Source: Bacillota bacterium (GTDB lineage: Bacteria > Bacillota > Clostridia > Christensenellales > CAG-138). From it: DNA of 46,768 nucleotides. Where the stretch lies: positions 1 through 46,768 of the forward strand of contig JAEWCL010000025.1 of the NCBI GenBank assembly GCA_023390655.1, read 5' to 3'. A model generated the notes under the pieces. It did no database searches. It was not told where the DNA came from and saw only the letters and a list, made by a program, of their open reading frames with translations. This document shows, piece by piece, positions 31,209 through 41,035 of the stretch (within the stretch, counting starts at the first letter, position 1; every line of letters begins with the position of its first letter). The translations under genes and the position numbers were made by a program.

Positions 31209-32843
31209 TTACTCCTTTATGGAATACGTTTTGTAGCCGCCAGTCACATTTTTGACCTGAAACCCATGCTGGCTGAGTATGCGCTGCGCGGTATGGGCGC
31301 GCACGCCCACCTGGCAGTATTCAAGTATTTCCTTGTTGGGATCAAGCTCATCGAGCCTGTCCCGCAGCGCGTCAACGGGTATATTGACGGCGCCAGGCAG
31401 ATGCCCGCGCTCAAATTCCCGGGGTGTGCGCACGTCAAGCAGTATGGCGGAGGCAGGATCGTAAGCTTCCGCCTCTTCAAAATCCGTCAGGGAAGAGATG
31501 CCCTCCAACACATTCTGGGCAACATAGCCCAGCATGTTGACGGGATCCTTGGCGGAAGAATAGGGCGGCGCGTATGCGAGTTCAAGATCACAAAGATCGG
31601 TTACCTTGGCCTTCAGACGCAGCGCAGTCGCCACAACGTCCAGCCGTTTGTCCACGCCCTCCGCGCCGATCATCTGGCAGCCTAAAATCCGGCCGTCGGG
31701 GTGGAACAGAAGCTTACAGTCAATCTGTACCGCGCCCGGATAATAGGTCGCATGGGAGAACGGATGCGTATACACCTTGTGGTATGGGATACCCGCTCGT
31801 TTGAGCGCGCTCTCATTGGCGCCCGTCACAGCGGCGGTTAATCCGAATACTTTGACAATGGCGGACCCTTGCGCGCCGTGGTAGGGATGATCGAGTCCCA
31901 TGATGCTATCCGCTACGGTACGCGCCTGCCTGTTGGCAGGACCCGCCAGCGGAATTGCCGCGGCAAGGCCGGTTACGTAATCCGTAATCAGGGCTGCATC
32001 GCCCGCCGCGTATACATTCGTGACATTGGTGCGCATATACGCATCGGTGATGATATGGCCCCTAGGGCCAAGCACGATGCCCGAGCCTTTTAAGAATTCT
32101 GTCGCCGGGCGTACGCCTACGGCGCTCACCACCATATCCGTTTCAAAGGACGAGCCGTCGTCAAGGGTAATGCGCACGGAGTCCTCCGCGGCTTCCAATG
32201 CGGTGACCTTCTGAGAAAGCGTCAGCTCCACGCCGTGAGCCCTTAGCTCCTTGTGCACAATTGCCGCCATCTCGCTATCAAAGGGCGTCAGGATATGGTC
32301 CATCGCCTCGATCAGGCGTACTGTAACGCCGCGCTCACGGAGATTTTCCGCCATTTCCACGCCGATAAAGCCGCCGCCGAGAATAGCGGCTGTCCGTACG
32401 CCACGCGCAGAGACAAAATGATTGATCCTGTCGGTATCATCGATGTTCCGAAGCGTGAACACCCGCTCCATCCCTTTGGGTCCTAGCGCGATGGGCTCGG
32501 CGCCCGGGCAGAGCACCAGCGCATCATAGCTTTCCTCATATTCGCCGCGTTCCGCACTTTCCACGCGCACAATGCTGCGAGCCGTATCTACCGACGTTAC
32601 ACGGCTGTGCGTGCGTACATCAATGCGAAAGCGCGCGCGCATCGCCTCAGGCGACTGCACAATGAGCTCCTTGCGTTCAGCGATCACCCCGCCGATATGA
32701 TAGGGCAAGCCGCAGTTTGCAAACGAAATGTAAGTATCTTTTTCAAAGAGGATGATCTCGGCAAATTCATCCAACCGGCGCAGGCGCGCAGCTGTTGACG
32801 CTCCGCCCGCGACGCCGCCTACGATGACGATCTTCTTCTGCAT
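31209..32843 (-). CDS. CoA-disulfide reductase / NADH oxidase-like flavoprotein fused to rhodanese
   Basis: 544 aa. FAD-binding IVIVGGVAGGASTAARLRRL and the single redox Cys in SFANCGLPYH (CoADR type). NAD(P)-binding AAILGGGFIGVEMAENL, second FAD motif NVYAAGDAA and a dimerisation domain follow. The C-terminal rhodanese domain (about 460-544) has active-site Cys in EYCQVGVRAH. CoADR-Rhd fusions reduce CoA disulfide, CoA persulfide or polysulfide with NAD(P)H. The context (gamma-lyase producing thiols, CoA-dependent POR) suggests handling of CoA/sulfane sulfur. Starts after GGAAGGAGAAACAAACGC. Confidence 0.94.
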   Translation of the reverse strand: MQKKIVIVGGVAGGASTAARLRRLDEFAEIILFEKDTYISFANCGLPYHIGGVIAERKELIVQSPEAMRARFRIDVRTHSRVTSVDTARSIVRVESAERGEYEESYDALVLCPGAEPIALGPKGMERVFTLRNIDDTDRINHFVSARGVRTAAILGGGFIGVEMAENLRERGVTVRLIEAMDHILTPFDSEMAAIVHKELRAHGVELTLSQKVTALEAAEDSVRITLDDGSSFETDMVVSAVGVRPATEFLKGSGIVLGPRGHIITDAYMRTNVTNVYAAGDAALITDYVTGLAAAIPLAGPANRQARTVADSIMGLDHPYHGAQGSAIVKVFGLTAAVTGANESALKRAGIPYHKVYTHPFSHATYYPGAVQIDCKLLFHPDGRILGCQMIGAEGVDKRLDVVATALRLKAKVTDLCDLELAYAPPYSSAKDPVNMLGYVAQNVLEGISSLTDFEEAEAYDPASAILLDVRTPREFERGHLPGAVNIPVDALRDRLDELDPNKEILEYCQVGVRAHTAQRILSQHGFQVKNVTGGYKTYSIKE

Positions 32844-32865
32844 GCGTTTGTTTCTCCTTCCCCGT

Positions 32866-33771
32866 TCAGCAGGTCAGATATCCTTCGTCAAGGAGTATCT
32901 CCGCCGTCCATGCGGCAGCGGTAGCGACGACAACGGTGCATTTATCCGCCGTATGTGCGCCTGCCTCCTCGAAGGCTGCTTTTTCAGCCGCGTCCCGGAT
33001 AGAGAACGCCCTGCCGAAAATCCCTCTGTGGATATCGTGGCAGATCACGGTCCCATATGTCTCAATAAAACGGGTATGCAACAGCTCGGCAAGGTGCATG
33101 CTTTGGTCTTTTTCTTGTTTGTCATTGTCAAAATACGCAAAGCGCCTGCCCGCGTAAGTGCCCATAAACAGCAATCCGCCCGCGTAGCCGCCACAGACGC
33201 CGTCGCCAAACAGGCCCATGCCCGCAGCAAACCCGTTTGCTGCACGGAAGAGGTGTGTCTCCTCCTTGCCGCTGATTTTGAACATCGCCGCTATCGTGCA
33301 TTGCGCACAGCCGCGGCAATGCTTTTCATAATGGAACCCGTCGCGATAGGCGGACTTGATCATCTCCACCCTGCGGGGCTCCTCAAAGAGTGCTCCCTGC
33401 CGCAGCTTTTCAAGCTGGGTACTGATAAGCTGTACCGTCTCGGGCATACGTTTAAGTGCGTACCGCTCACGTACATATGCGCGAAGTTCCTGCCCCGAAA
33501 GCTCCGTATCCCGGATGCAGGCGGCAAGCGCCTTGCACAAATAATGGGGCAGTTCTCCGGCAAAACGCACAGCAATCGCAGCGCCTAAAAGAATACTTTC
33601 TCCGGCGGGCAGGTTTTGGGGTACGCCATCCTGAGAAACGGTTATCGCCGCAGCTTCCTCAGAGGCAAGCCGTATAAGACGCTCCGCCTCCCCCTTATCC
33701 AACCCGGAAAACGCCATAAGGGCCGCGTATTCGATATCTCTGGGCACCATGCCATTCACTTCCGTTTCCAT
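32866..33771 (-). CDS. C_GCAxxG_C_C-family Cys-rich protein with N-terminal extension
   Basis: 301 aa. The C-terminal half has the family signature: Cys in HCRGCAQCTIAAMF, FAAGMGLFGDGVCGGYAGG and a late Cys in TVICHDIHRG. Family proteins are thought to be redox or metal carriers of unknown function and are usually about 140 aa. The N-terminal 135 residues (two helical pieces, ERLIRLASEEAAA and LPHYLCKALAACIRD) are unusual; they recall subunits with L-serine dehydratase-like alpha regions but were not identified. It lies between a zinc dehydrogenase (gap 4 bp) and the CoADR-rhodanese gene (gap 22 bp), hinting at a redox/sulfur role. Confidence 0.8.
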   Translation of the reverse strand: METEVNGMVPRDIEYAALMAFSGLDKGEAERLIRLASEEAAAITVSQDGVPQNLPAGESILLGAAIAVRFAGELPHYLCKALAACIRDTELSGQELRAYVRERYALKRMPETVQLISTQLEKLRQGALFEEPRRVEMIKSAYRDGFHYEKHCRGCAQCTIAAMFKISGKEETHLFRAANGFAAGMGLFGDGVCGGYAGGLLFMGTYAGRRFAYFDNDKQEKDQSMHLAELLHTRFIETYGTVICHDIHRGIFGRAFSIRDAAEKAAFEEAGAHTADKCTVVVATAAAWTAEILLDEGYLTC

Positions 33772-33775
33772 ATTC

Positions 33776-34810
33776 TTAACGTTCGGGGTCTATCATCACT
33801 TTGAGGCCCTGTTTGCTCTTTACTACCGCAAAGGCGTCTTCCCATTGACTCATGGGGAAAACATGGGAAATGATCGCGTCCACATTGACCTTGCCCAAAC
33901 GAACCAGCCGAATGGCCTTTTCCCATGAGGTAGGAATCTGCGCATGGGAACCCTGCACGGTGAGTTCCTTCTTTTTAATATTGTGGAAATCCACATCAAT
34001 GGTGCTGTTAAATACGCCCATGGGTACAAACGTACCGCGGCGCGCGATCACATTCATCGCAAGATCCACCGCTTTACTCGAGCCCGTAGCTTCCACAACA
34101 ATATCGGCGCCGTAACCGTCCGTAAGTTCTTTGCAGACCTTAGCCAAGTCTTCCTTCTGGATATCGACGGCGCGGTCAATTCCCAATTTGAGCGCCAGTT
34201 CCATACGCGGCACATCCTGCGTAAGCCCGGCTACGATCACATACGAACCCTGCGCTTTTGCAACCTGCGCGGCATACAACCCGATGGGGCCGGGCCCCAG
34301 TATGACAACCACGTCGTTGACCCCGCACTGCGTGCGCTCGGTCAGCGCATGCACGCCGCACGAAAGCGGCTCAATGGAAGCAGCCTGTTCGAACGTCATG
34401 CAGTCCGGCATCTTCATGACGCTGCCTTTCCATGTGACGACATACTCCGCGAATGCGCCGTTCGCAGCGGACCCTATGCCGCGACGTTCCGGGCAATGGT
34501 TAAACTCGCCGCGCTTGCAGAAGCGGCAGTGACCGCATACATGGTAGGTCGTCTGCGACAACACACGGTCGCCAACCTGGATGCCCTCCACGTTATCGCC
34601 CACCATATCCACAATGCCCGACACTTCATGGCCAAGTACGACGGGGGGATGCAACGCGAAGCCACCCTCGTTTATATACACGACATCCGTCTGGCAGATA
34701 CCGGCACGCTTGATCTTGATCCTGACTTGGTCCGGTCCAGGTACGGGAGTTTCAATCTCCATCAGATGGAAGTTACCCGGCTCGATCTTGGTCTTTACCA
34801 ATGCACGCAT
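33776..34810 (-). CDS. Zinc-dependent alcohol dehydrogenase (second MDR paralogue)
   Basis: 344 aa. AGICQTDVVYIN and LGHEVSG hold the catalytic zinc ligands; the Cys cluster CGHCRFCKRGEFNHC is the structural zinc site; NAD-binding VVILGPGPIGLYAAQVAK. ATG 34810 was chosen because AAAGGAGAAATGGTA lies ahead. Not a close copy of the 29162-30220 enzyme, so the two may act on different intermediates. It follows the FGGY kinase by 71 bp. Confidence 0.92.
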   Translation of the reverse strand: MRALVKTKIEPGNFHLMEIETPVPGPDQVRIKIKRAGICQTDVVYINEGGFALHPPVVLGHEVSGIVDMVGDNVEGIQVGDRVLSQTTYHVCGHCRFCKRGEFNHCPERRGIGSAANGAFAEYVVTWKGSVMKMPDCMTFEQAASIEPLSCGVHALTERTQCGVNDVVVILGPGPIGLYAAQVAKAQGSYVIVAGLTQDVPRMELALKLGIDRAVDIQKEDLAKVCKELTDGYGADIVVEATGSSKAVDLAMNVIARRGTFVPMGVFNSTIDVDFHNIKKKELTVQGSHAQIPTSWEKAIRLVRLGKVNVDAIISHVFPMSQWEDAFAVVKSKQGLKVMIDPER

Positions 34811-34881
34811 TACCATTTCTCCTTTTTCTCTCTTATAAATTTTATCGAAACGCACGGCAATGCCGCGCGTATCCGCGTCTA

Positions 34882-36339
34882 CTAGCGGGTATGCCAGTAA
34901 GGGGCCTGCTTATATAAACCGGTAAATTCGTTGTAGAGCTTATCCATCGTACGGTGTGTCCTTGCGTCGGGCAGGAAGCTTGCGCACTCCTCACAGGCGT
35001 CTTCCAAGGGGAAATTCTCCAGCGCCATTCGCACGGCCTTGATGATGCCATGTATCCCCAGTTCCCGGCGGTTCGGGCGAAGCACGGTCTTATTGAGCGT
35101 ATCGGCAACAAGCTGACAGATAAAATCGCTCTGTGCGCCGCCGCCAGAAAGATACAGCGGCCCATCGGACTGCGGCAGGTGTTCAAAACAATCGCGCAGG
35201 GAAAGCGCCATACCTTCGTGGGCAGCCCGCATGAGATCCATGCGCGTATGATCGGCACGCAGCCCGTAAAAACCGCCGCAGGCGGACGGATCACGGAATG
35301 GCGCACGTTCTCCATATAAATAAGGATGAAACAGCACGCCGTTGCTGCCGGCCGGCACCTTTGAAAGGAGCTGTCCTATTTCTTCATAGCCAAGCTCGGG
35401 GCAAAGAAGATTTCTAACCCAATCGATGGAGGCAGTTCCGCTGTTGGCTGCCATCACCCGGTTATATTTGCCGGGCAAAACGCTGCACAAAGCGCTCCCG
35501 TTGGTATCGGAAACATTCACCTGCGCAGCATCAAGCAGCATTTCACAACACAGCGTGGTGCCGAGGATACAGCACCCGTCGCCCGCGTTGCGCATGCCCA
35601 CACCCAATGCGACTGCCGCAACATCAATACACCCTGTTACAACGGGCAATCCTGCAGGCAAGCCGGTTTCCTTGCACGCCTGTTCCGTAACACTTCCAAG
35701 TACATGGGTACTCGGGTAAAGCGGCGGCAGCGCAGCCTTCATTTCCGGGATGTCCAGCCTGTCGAAGAGTTCTTCGACGTAGTCCTTATTGAAAATATTG
35801 ATGGACGCGGTGGACTGGTCCGAATAGTCGGAAGCAATCACCCCGGTAAGCCGGAAGTTGAGCCAATCCTTGCAATGGAACACATGCGCGATGCGCCCAT
35901 AGTCGTTTGGCCTCTCCCGCTTGAGCCATTGCAGAATAACGGGGTATGCGCCTGCAAACAGGGCCGTAGCACTTTGAGAGACCAGAAAATCGCTCATCTC
36001 CCTGTCATTCTCAATGCCTGCCTTACGCGCGCGCGTATCGTTCCAAAGAATGGCGTTTCCCACGGGCCTGCCGTTTGCGTCTATGGGCCACATGCCGTCC
36101 CCTTGCGCGCAGATCGCAACACCGCTTACTCTGCGCCACGCTTCGTTCGCCTTTTGGGATAGCTCCTGCGTGACGTCGCACAGCAGCCGCCACAGCGCCT
36201 CCATGTCCATCTCGCAGGCGCACGGAAATGGAGAAAGCACCAGGGCGTTGCGCTCGGCTACCGCGACAATGCGGTCATCCTCCATCAGCGCCGCCTTGAT
36301 CTTGGTGGTACCCGCGTCTATTCCCAGATAAACAGCCAT
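34882..36339 (-). CDS. FGGY-family carbohydrate kinase (xylulokinase/gluconokinase-like)
   Basis: 485 aa with two actin-like domains. N-terminal phosphate-1 motif YLGIDAGTTKIKAALMEDD, sugar-contact region WNDTRARK, ATP-binding LYLSGGGAQSDFICQLVAD and domain hinge LGTTLCCEMLLD. Phosphorylates a ketose or polyol with ATP, committing the imported or oxidised sugar to catabolism. FGGY kinases are too diverse to name the substrate here. Good AAAGGAGGAGCAAGGGC site; 26 bp after livF. Confidence 0.93.
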   Translation of the reverse strand: MAVYLGIDAGTTKIKAALMEDDRIVAVAERNALVLSPFPCACEMDMEALWRLLCDVTQELSQKANEAWRRVSGVAICAQGDGMWPIDANGRPVGNAILWNDTRARKAGIENDREMSDFLVSQSATALFAGAYPVILQWLKRERPNDYGRIAHVFHCKDWLNFRLTGVIASDYSDQSTASINIFNKDYVEELFDRLDIPEMKAALPPLYPSTHVLGSVTEQACKETGLPAGLPVVTGCIDVAAVALGVGMRNAGDGCCILGTTLCCEMLLDAAQVNVSDTNGSALCSVLPGKYNRVMAANSGTASIDWVRNLLCPELGYEEIGQLLSKVPAGSNGVLFHPYLYGERAPFRDPSACGGFYGLRADHTRMDLMRAAHEGMALSLRDCFEHLPQSDGPLYLSGGGAQSDFICQLVADTLNKTVLRPNRRELGIHGIIKAVRMALENFPLEDACEECASFLPDARTHRTMDKLYNEFTGLYKQAPYWHTR

Positions 36340-36365
36340 GCCCTTGCTCCTCCTTTCCTGTTGTT

Positions 36366-37067
36366 TTAGTCGCCAAGATACGCTTTGCTCAGCGTATCAT
36401 CGGCAAGGAGTTGATCTCTTGTGCCCGCAACCTGTACGCGCCCCACCGATAGGATGTATGCCCGGTCGCAGATTTCAAGCGCCTTATTGGCGTTCTGTTC
36501 CACCAGAATGATGGTCGTCCCCTGCCGGTTGATCTCCTTAACAATAGAGAATATCTGTGAAACGATGATCGGCGCAAGCCCCAGAGAGGGCTCGTCGAGC
36601 ATCATCAGCTTGGGACGCGCCATAATGCCGCGTGCAACTGCCAGCATCTGCTGTTCGCCGCCCGAAAGCAGTCCGCCATACTGCGTTTGCCGTTCCTTCA
36701 GGCGCGGGAACATCGTGAACACACGCTCGAAATCCTGCTTGATGTTTGCGGTATCCGTACGCAGGTTGCACCCCACACGCAGATTTTCCATGACGGTAAG
36801 CTTGGAGAATATCTGCCTTCCCTCGGGCACATGAATGAGGCCCGCCTTTACAACGTCGTATGGTTTAGACGGAATGGGGGCGTCAAGATACCGGATACTG
36901 CCCGCAGCCGGCTTCATGGCCGAAGAAATACACTTGAGCAAGGTGGATTTGCCCGCGCCGTTTGCGCCCAATACCGCTACGATCTCGCCTTCGTTTGCCT
37001 CCAGGGAAATCCCCTTGAGGGCCTCGATGCCGCCGTATGCCGCCTTGAGGTTTTCAATCTTGAGCAT
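36366..37067 (-). CDS. livF: Liv-type ABC transporter ATP-binding protein
   Basis: 233 aa. Walker A GANGAGKSTLL, signature LLSGGEQQMLAVARG, Walker B LMMLDEPSLGLAP, switch His replaced by Gln in ILVEQNA as normal in LivF. Powers import with LivG and the permeases. Starts TAATG-fused to livG. Confidence 0.96.
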   Translation of the reverse strand: MLKIENLKAAYGGIEALKGISLEANEGEIVAVLGANGAGKSTLLKCISSAMKPAAGSIRYLDAPIPSKPYDVVKAGLIHVPEGRQIFSKLTVMENLRVGCNLRTDTANIKQDFERVFTMFPRLKERQTQYGGLLSGGEQQMLAVARGIMARPKLMMLDEPSLGLAPIIVSQIFSIVKEINRQGTTIILVEQNANKALEICDRAYILSVGRVQVAGTRDQLLADDTLSKAYLGD

Positions 37068-37834
37068 TATTCTTCCACCCCCAGATATGCATCGATAACA
37101 ATGCGGTTGTTCTTAACCTCTGCAGGCGTCCCCTCGGCGATAATTTTGCCAAAGTTGAGCACAGTCACAGAGTCGCAAAGGTTGGTGACAACGTCCATAT
37201 GATGTTCGATCATCAGCACGGTGATGTTAAACCGCTTTTTGATCTGCTGGATGAACGCCACCAAGTCGAGCGATTCGTCGGTGTTCATGCCTGCGGCCGG
37301 TTCATCCAGCAGCAGCAGCCTGGGGTTGAGCGCCATGGCACGCGCGATTTCCAGCTTGCGCTGGTGGCCGTAAGGAAGGCAGTTTGCGCGCTCCTGTGCC
37401 CGCTCCTCCAATCCTACTGCTTCGAGGAGTCCCATGGCTTTGTCGCGTATCTCCTTCTCGCAGGCGCGGTAGCGTCCAAGGCGCAGCAGCGCTTCGGGCA
37501 GGGTATACTTCGCGTCCTTAGAGCTTGCCATAATGACGTTCTGCAGCACGCTCATATTGCCAAACAGACGGATGTTTTGGAACGTGCGCCCGATCCCCAG
37601 GCCCGCGACATCATGCGGCGTGGTAGCGGTGATATCCTTTTCATAGAAGAAGATGTTTCCCGCGTTGGGCTTATAGATGCCCGTGATGGTATTAAATATA
37701 GTAGTCTTACCCGCACCGTTGGGGCCAATAAGCCCATGTACGGTGCCTTCTTCGATCTTGACGCTAAAGTCATCAATCGCGCGGACGCCGCCAAAGTGTT
37801 TTTCAACATGACGCATTTCAAGAACTGGTTTCAT
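37067..37834 (-). CDS. livG: Liv-type ABC transporter ATP-binding protein
   Basis: 255 aa. Walker A GPNGAGKTTIFN, signature LPYGHQRKLEIARA, Walker B LLLLDEPAAGMN, switch His in IEHHMDV. ATG 37834 follows GAGGAATAAGTGT, 4 bp after livM. The longer frame to 37948 lies inside livM and was rejected. Confidence 0.96.
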   Translation of the reverse strand: MKPVLEMRHVEKHFGGVRAIDDFSVKIEEGTVHGLIGPNGAGKTTIFNTITGIYKPNAGNIFFYEKDITATTPHDVAGLGIGRTFQNIRLFGNMSVLQNVIMASSKDAKYTLPEALLRLGRYRACEKEIRDKAMGLLEAVGLEERAQERANCLPYGHQRKLEIARAMALNPRLLLLDEPAAGMNTDESLDLVAFIQQIKKRFNITVLMIEHHMDVVTNLCDSVTVLNFGKIIAEGTPAEVKNNRIVIDAYLGVEE

Positions 37835-37838
37835 ACAC

Positions 37839-38747
37839 TTATTCCTCACAGTCCCCAACATTCTTGGAGCGCCGTTTTTTATGTAAGCTGCCGGGCATAT
37901 TCTTAAACCATGCAATGGTACGGCGCAGAGAGAATTCCTTATACCCATACAGGCCGTCGGGCTTCAGCAGGATAACCAGCACCACAGCTATTCCGTAGAG
38001 CAGCATGCGGTATTCCGAAAGTCCGCGGAAGAGTTCGGGCAGCAGCGTAACCAGGAGCGTACCCAGTACCGAGCCCGTCAGAGAGCCCAATCCGCCGACA
38101 ACCGTGGTGGTAATCAGTTCGCAGGATTTTGAGAGGTTGAACATGGCCGGCGTAATGAATGTAAGATAATGCGCATACAGTGCGCCCGCCCAGCCCGCAA
38201 AAACCGCGCTGAATACGAAAGCCAGACGCTTGTAGCGGAACACATTAATCCCGACAGCCTCAGCAGCCATATCGTTCTCGCGGATCGCCATGAGGTTGCG
38301 TCCAAACTTGGAGTGGATAAATGTCCACGCAATTGCGAACGCTGCGACGGCGCAGATGATTGCAACGAGTACGGTTGTCGTTCCCGGTATGCTCGAGAAG
38401 CCGCTCGCGCCGCCCGTGACCGGCTGTATATAGTTGAACAGCACACGGATGCTCTCGCCAAAGCCCAGGCAGGTAATCAGGAAGTAGTCGCCTTTGAGGC
38501 GTATGGTCAGCGATCCCAGCAGGAAACTGATCACGCCGGCTAAGACAGCGCCACAAACCATTGTGAGCGCGAAAGGCATTTGCAGCTTTACTGAAAGGAT
38601 CGCCGACGTATAGGCGCCAATGGACATAAAGCCCGCGTTTCCGAAAGAGAACAGCCGCGTAAAGCCGGTCAGTATCGACATACCCAGCACGGCTATGATA
38701 TTAATACACGCCAGAATGATGACGCCTTGCTGGAAAGAGTTCAGCAT
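37839..38747 (-). CDS. livM: Liv-type ABC transporter permease
   Basis: 302 aa, about nine membrane helices. LivM hallmarks are FSFGNAGFMSIGAYTSA near residue 35 and the conserved EAVGINVFRYKRLAFVFSAV coupling region. Forms the membrane channel with LivH. It ends with a basic tail. Confidence 0.95.
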   Translation of the reverse strand: MLNSFQQGVIILACINIIAVLGMSILTGFTRLFSFGNAGFMSIGAYTSAILSVKLQMPFALTMVCGAVLAGVISFLLGSLTIRLKGDYFLITCLGFGESIRVLFNYIQPVTGGASGFSSIPGTTTVLVAIICAVAAFAIAWTFIHSKFGRNLMAIRENDMAAEAVGINVFRYKRLAFVFSAVFAGWAGALYAHYLTFITPAMFNLSKSCELITTTVVGGLGSLTGSVLGTLLVTLLPELFRGLSEYRMLLYGIAVVLVILLKPDGLYGYKEFSLRRTIAWFKNMPGSLHKKRRSKNVGDCEE

Positions 38748-38765
38748 AAATGCACCTACTTTCTA

Positions 38766-39638
38766 TCAGGCCTTTTCCTGCACATCAACGCCCATCAAGC
38801 CGCTGGGCTTGACCAGGAGTATGACGATAAGCAGGGTAAAGGAAATGAGATCCCTTAAGCCGGAGCTAAGATAGCCCGAGGCAAATGTTTCGATCACGCC
38901 CAGAAGGATAGCGCCGACAATAGCCCCCGGCACGCTCCCAAGGCCGCCGAGAACCGAGGCAATGAACGCCTTGAGCCCTACATTGCCCATTGTGGGATAG
39001 ACGTTATATTTGAGTCCCAAGAGGATGCCCGCACATCCGGCCAGACCGCCCGCCAAAAGGAACACCATTGCGACGGACCGGTCTACCCGAACGCCCAGCA
39101 GGCTTGCTGTCTGGCTGTTGCAGGCAATCGCACGGACATTGAGACCAAATTTTGATTTGTTGATGATCAGCACCAGCGCGATGAGCATAACCGCCGTGAT
39201 AATAAGGCTGATCAAATCGAGCACGCCGATGCGGAAGGCGCCAATCTCAACCGAGGAGACCGGGAGTACCGGAGGGTACATTTTGAATTTTGCGCCGAAT
39301 ACCAATGTCGCGGCGTTTTGGTAGGTAATGGAAAGCCCCATGGCGGCTATCATCAAGAACATGTTGGGAGACTTATTGTTGCGAATGCGGCGGTAAGCAA
39401 GCCGCTCGTTTAAAAGGCTGATTAGTGCCGCGCCGACAATACCCAAAGCTGCTGATGCAAGAAAGGGAAGATGCAGCGCTGTGACCGACATAAACGCGAC
39501 ATAGGCGCCAATCATCGCAACTTCGCCGTGTGCCCAGTTGGAGAAATCCAGCAGGCTGTATACCAGCGAATAACCTGTAGCGATCAGGGCGTATATGCCG
39601 CCGATCGAGATGCCTGTAATCAACTGCTGAAGGAACAT
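38766..39638 (-). CDS. livH: Liv-type ABC transporter permease
   Basis: 290 aa, eight to nine helices. LivH hallmarks are GGIYALIATGYSLVYSLLDF, NWAHGEVAMIGAY and the C-terminal LGGLGSVPGAIVGAILLG. GAGGTGTAAAC precedes ATG 39638. It is separated from the binding-protein gene by 167 bp with a strong hairpin, the usual way that binding protein is made in excess. Confidence 0.96.
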   Translation of the reverse strand: MFLQQLITGISIGGIYALIATGYSLVYSLLDFSNWAHGEVAMIGAYVAFMSVTALHLPFLASAALGIVGAALISLLNERLAYRRIRNNKSPNMFLMIAAMGLSITYQNAATLVFGAKFKMYPPVLPVSSVEIGAFRIGVLDLISLIITAVMLIALVLIINKSKFGLNVRAIACNSQTASLLGVRVDRSVAMVFLLAGGLAGCAGILLGLKYNVYPTMGNVGLKAFIASVLGGLGSVPGAIVGAILLGVIETFASGYLSSGLRDLISFTLLIVILLVKPSGLMGVDVQEKA

Positions 39639-39733
39639 GTTTACACCTCAATCCAATGCTTTTTCCGCGCCAGGCGGAATCAATAAAACAACGGGAAAGA
39701 TAAAGGGAGACGTCTCCCGCTATCCATAAAGGA

Positions 39734-39767
39734 GGCGGGGAGGAAGGAGGTCTGCGGCCTCCCCGCC
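39734..39767 (-). terminator. Intercistronic hairpin after the binding-protein gene
   Basis: GGCGGGGAGG (39734-39743) / CCTCCCCGCC (39758-39767) with a 14-nt loop, 39 bp after the binding-protein stop. It lacks a U-tract. Probably attenuates or protects mRNA so that more binding protein than permease is made. A small GGGAGACGTCTCCC palindrome lies just beyond (39706-39719). Confidence 0.65.
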
Positions 39768-39805
39768 AAGAGTGTTCATCTAGGGTATTTCGATTTGTGC
39801 TACGA

Positions 39806-41035
39806 TTAGTCGGCGTAGACTTCCTGGAACTCAAACACGCCGTTCTTGCAGGTGAAGATCGCGATCTCCCTCTGGGGGTTATGGGTAGCGGCATCCATTT
39901 TCATGGCTCCCAGCAAGCCGGTGAACGTGTCGGTATTCTCGAGCGCATCGCGGATGGCAGTAGGCTCAGCGGAATTGGCGCGTTCAATGGCATCCTTGAT
40001 CCAGAGCAGGCCATCGTTGCCATACAAGCACTCGGCTTCAACCGCAATGTTGTACTTCGCCTTGTATTCCTCAGCATATGCCTTGGCCTCGGGTGTATTG
40101 AAGCCGATACGGGAGACGTAGGAAGCGCCTTCAAGCGCGCCGCCCGCAAGATCAGCCAGCTCATTGCTGTCCCAGCCATCGGTACCGAGCATCACTGCGT
40201 TGATGCCGAGCTCACGCGCCTGCTTGGCAATGAGTGCCACGTTCTGATAAATCCACGGGATGAAAAGCACTTCAGGTTCAGCCTTCGCAATCTTAGTCAG
40301 CTGTGCGCGGAAATCATTGTCACCGCTCTGCGCCTGCTCGGAGGCAACCATCGTACCGCCATTCGCAGTGAACGCATCCGTAATGAAGGAACCTACGCCG
40401 GTGGAGTAAGCATCGGTAATATCTGTAATGATTGCGCCCTTCTTGGCGCCCAGCTTGGTCGCGGCATATTTGCCGAGCACAGTGCCCTGGAAGGAGTCGA
40501 TGAAGCAAAGGCGGAAGGAGTACGGATGCAGTTTACCGTTCTCATCCACAGTAACCTTTTCGTTGGAAGCCGCGGTGGCAACAACGGGAACCTTCAGTTC
40601 ATCGGCAACTGCCGCGATAGGGATGTTGCAGCTGGAGAAATTGGTGCCGACAACGGCGACCACGCCTTCTTCTTCAACCAGCTTCTTGTAGGCGCTGACC
40701 GAGTCCGCAGCGTCACCTTTGCCGTCCAGACCGACAATCTCAACCGGCCTGCCCAAAATACCGCCGCTTGCGTTAACTTTTTCTGCCGTCAACAGCATGC
40801 CGTTGAGTCCTGCCTGGCCCCACAGCGCCGTATCTCCGGAAAGGGCGCTGACATAGCCAATCTTGATGGGTTCGCCTTTGGAAGCCTCGGTTGCTGCGGG
40901 AGCAGCGGAATCTTGGGGGGCCGCCGGCGCAGCCGTTGGCTCACTAGTAGCCGAGGGTGCTGCACACCCGCCCACCAGGGCAGTTAGCATGAACAGCGCT
41001 AAGAACATGGCAACGATCTTTTTGATGGACTTCAT
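39806..41035 (-). CDS. livJ: Liv-type ABC transporter substrate-binding lipoprotein
   Basis: 409 aa. The signal peptide MKSIKKIVAMFLALFMLTALVGGC with lipobox VGGC, then an Ala/Pro linker, anchors it outside. The binding domain has IKIGYVSALSGDTALWGQAGLNG, SCNIPIAAVADELKVPVVAT and AVMLGTDGWDSNEL, as in Leu/Ile/Val-type binding proteins, which also bind other amino acids, amides, urea and small carboxylates. The ligand is therefore open. ATG 41035 follows AGGAGGAAACAAC. First structural gene after the regulator. Confidence 0.94.
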   Translation of the reverse strand: MKSIKKIVAMFLALFMLTALVGGCAAPSATSEPTAAPAAPQDSAAPAATEASKGEPIKIGYVSALSGDTALWGQAGLNGMLLTAEKVNASGGILGRPVEIVGLDGKGDAADSVSAYKKLVEEEGVVAVVGTNFSSCNIPIAAVADELKVPVVATAASNEKVTVDENGKLHPYSFRLCFIDSFQGTVLGKYAATKLGAKKGAIITDITDAYSTGVGSFITDAFTANGGTMVASEQAQSGDNDFRAQLTKIAKAEPEVLFIPWIYQNVALIAKQARELGINAVMLGTDGWDSNELADLAGGALEGASYVSRIGFNTPEAKAYAEEYKAKYNIAVEAECLYGNDGLLWIKDAIERANSAEPTAIRDALENTDTFTGLLGAMKMDAATHNPQREIAIFTCKNGVFEFQEVYAD

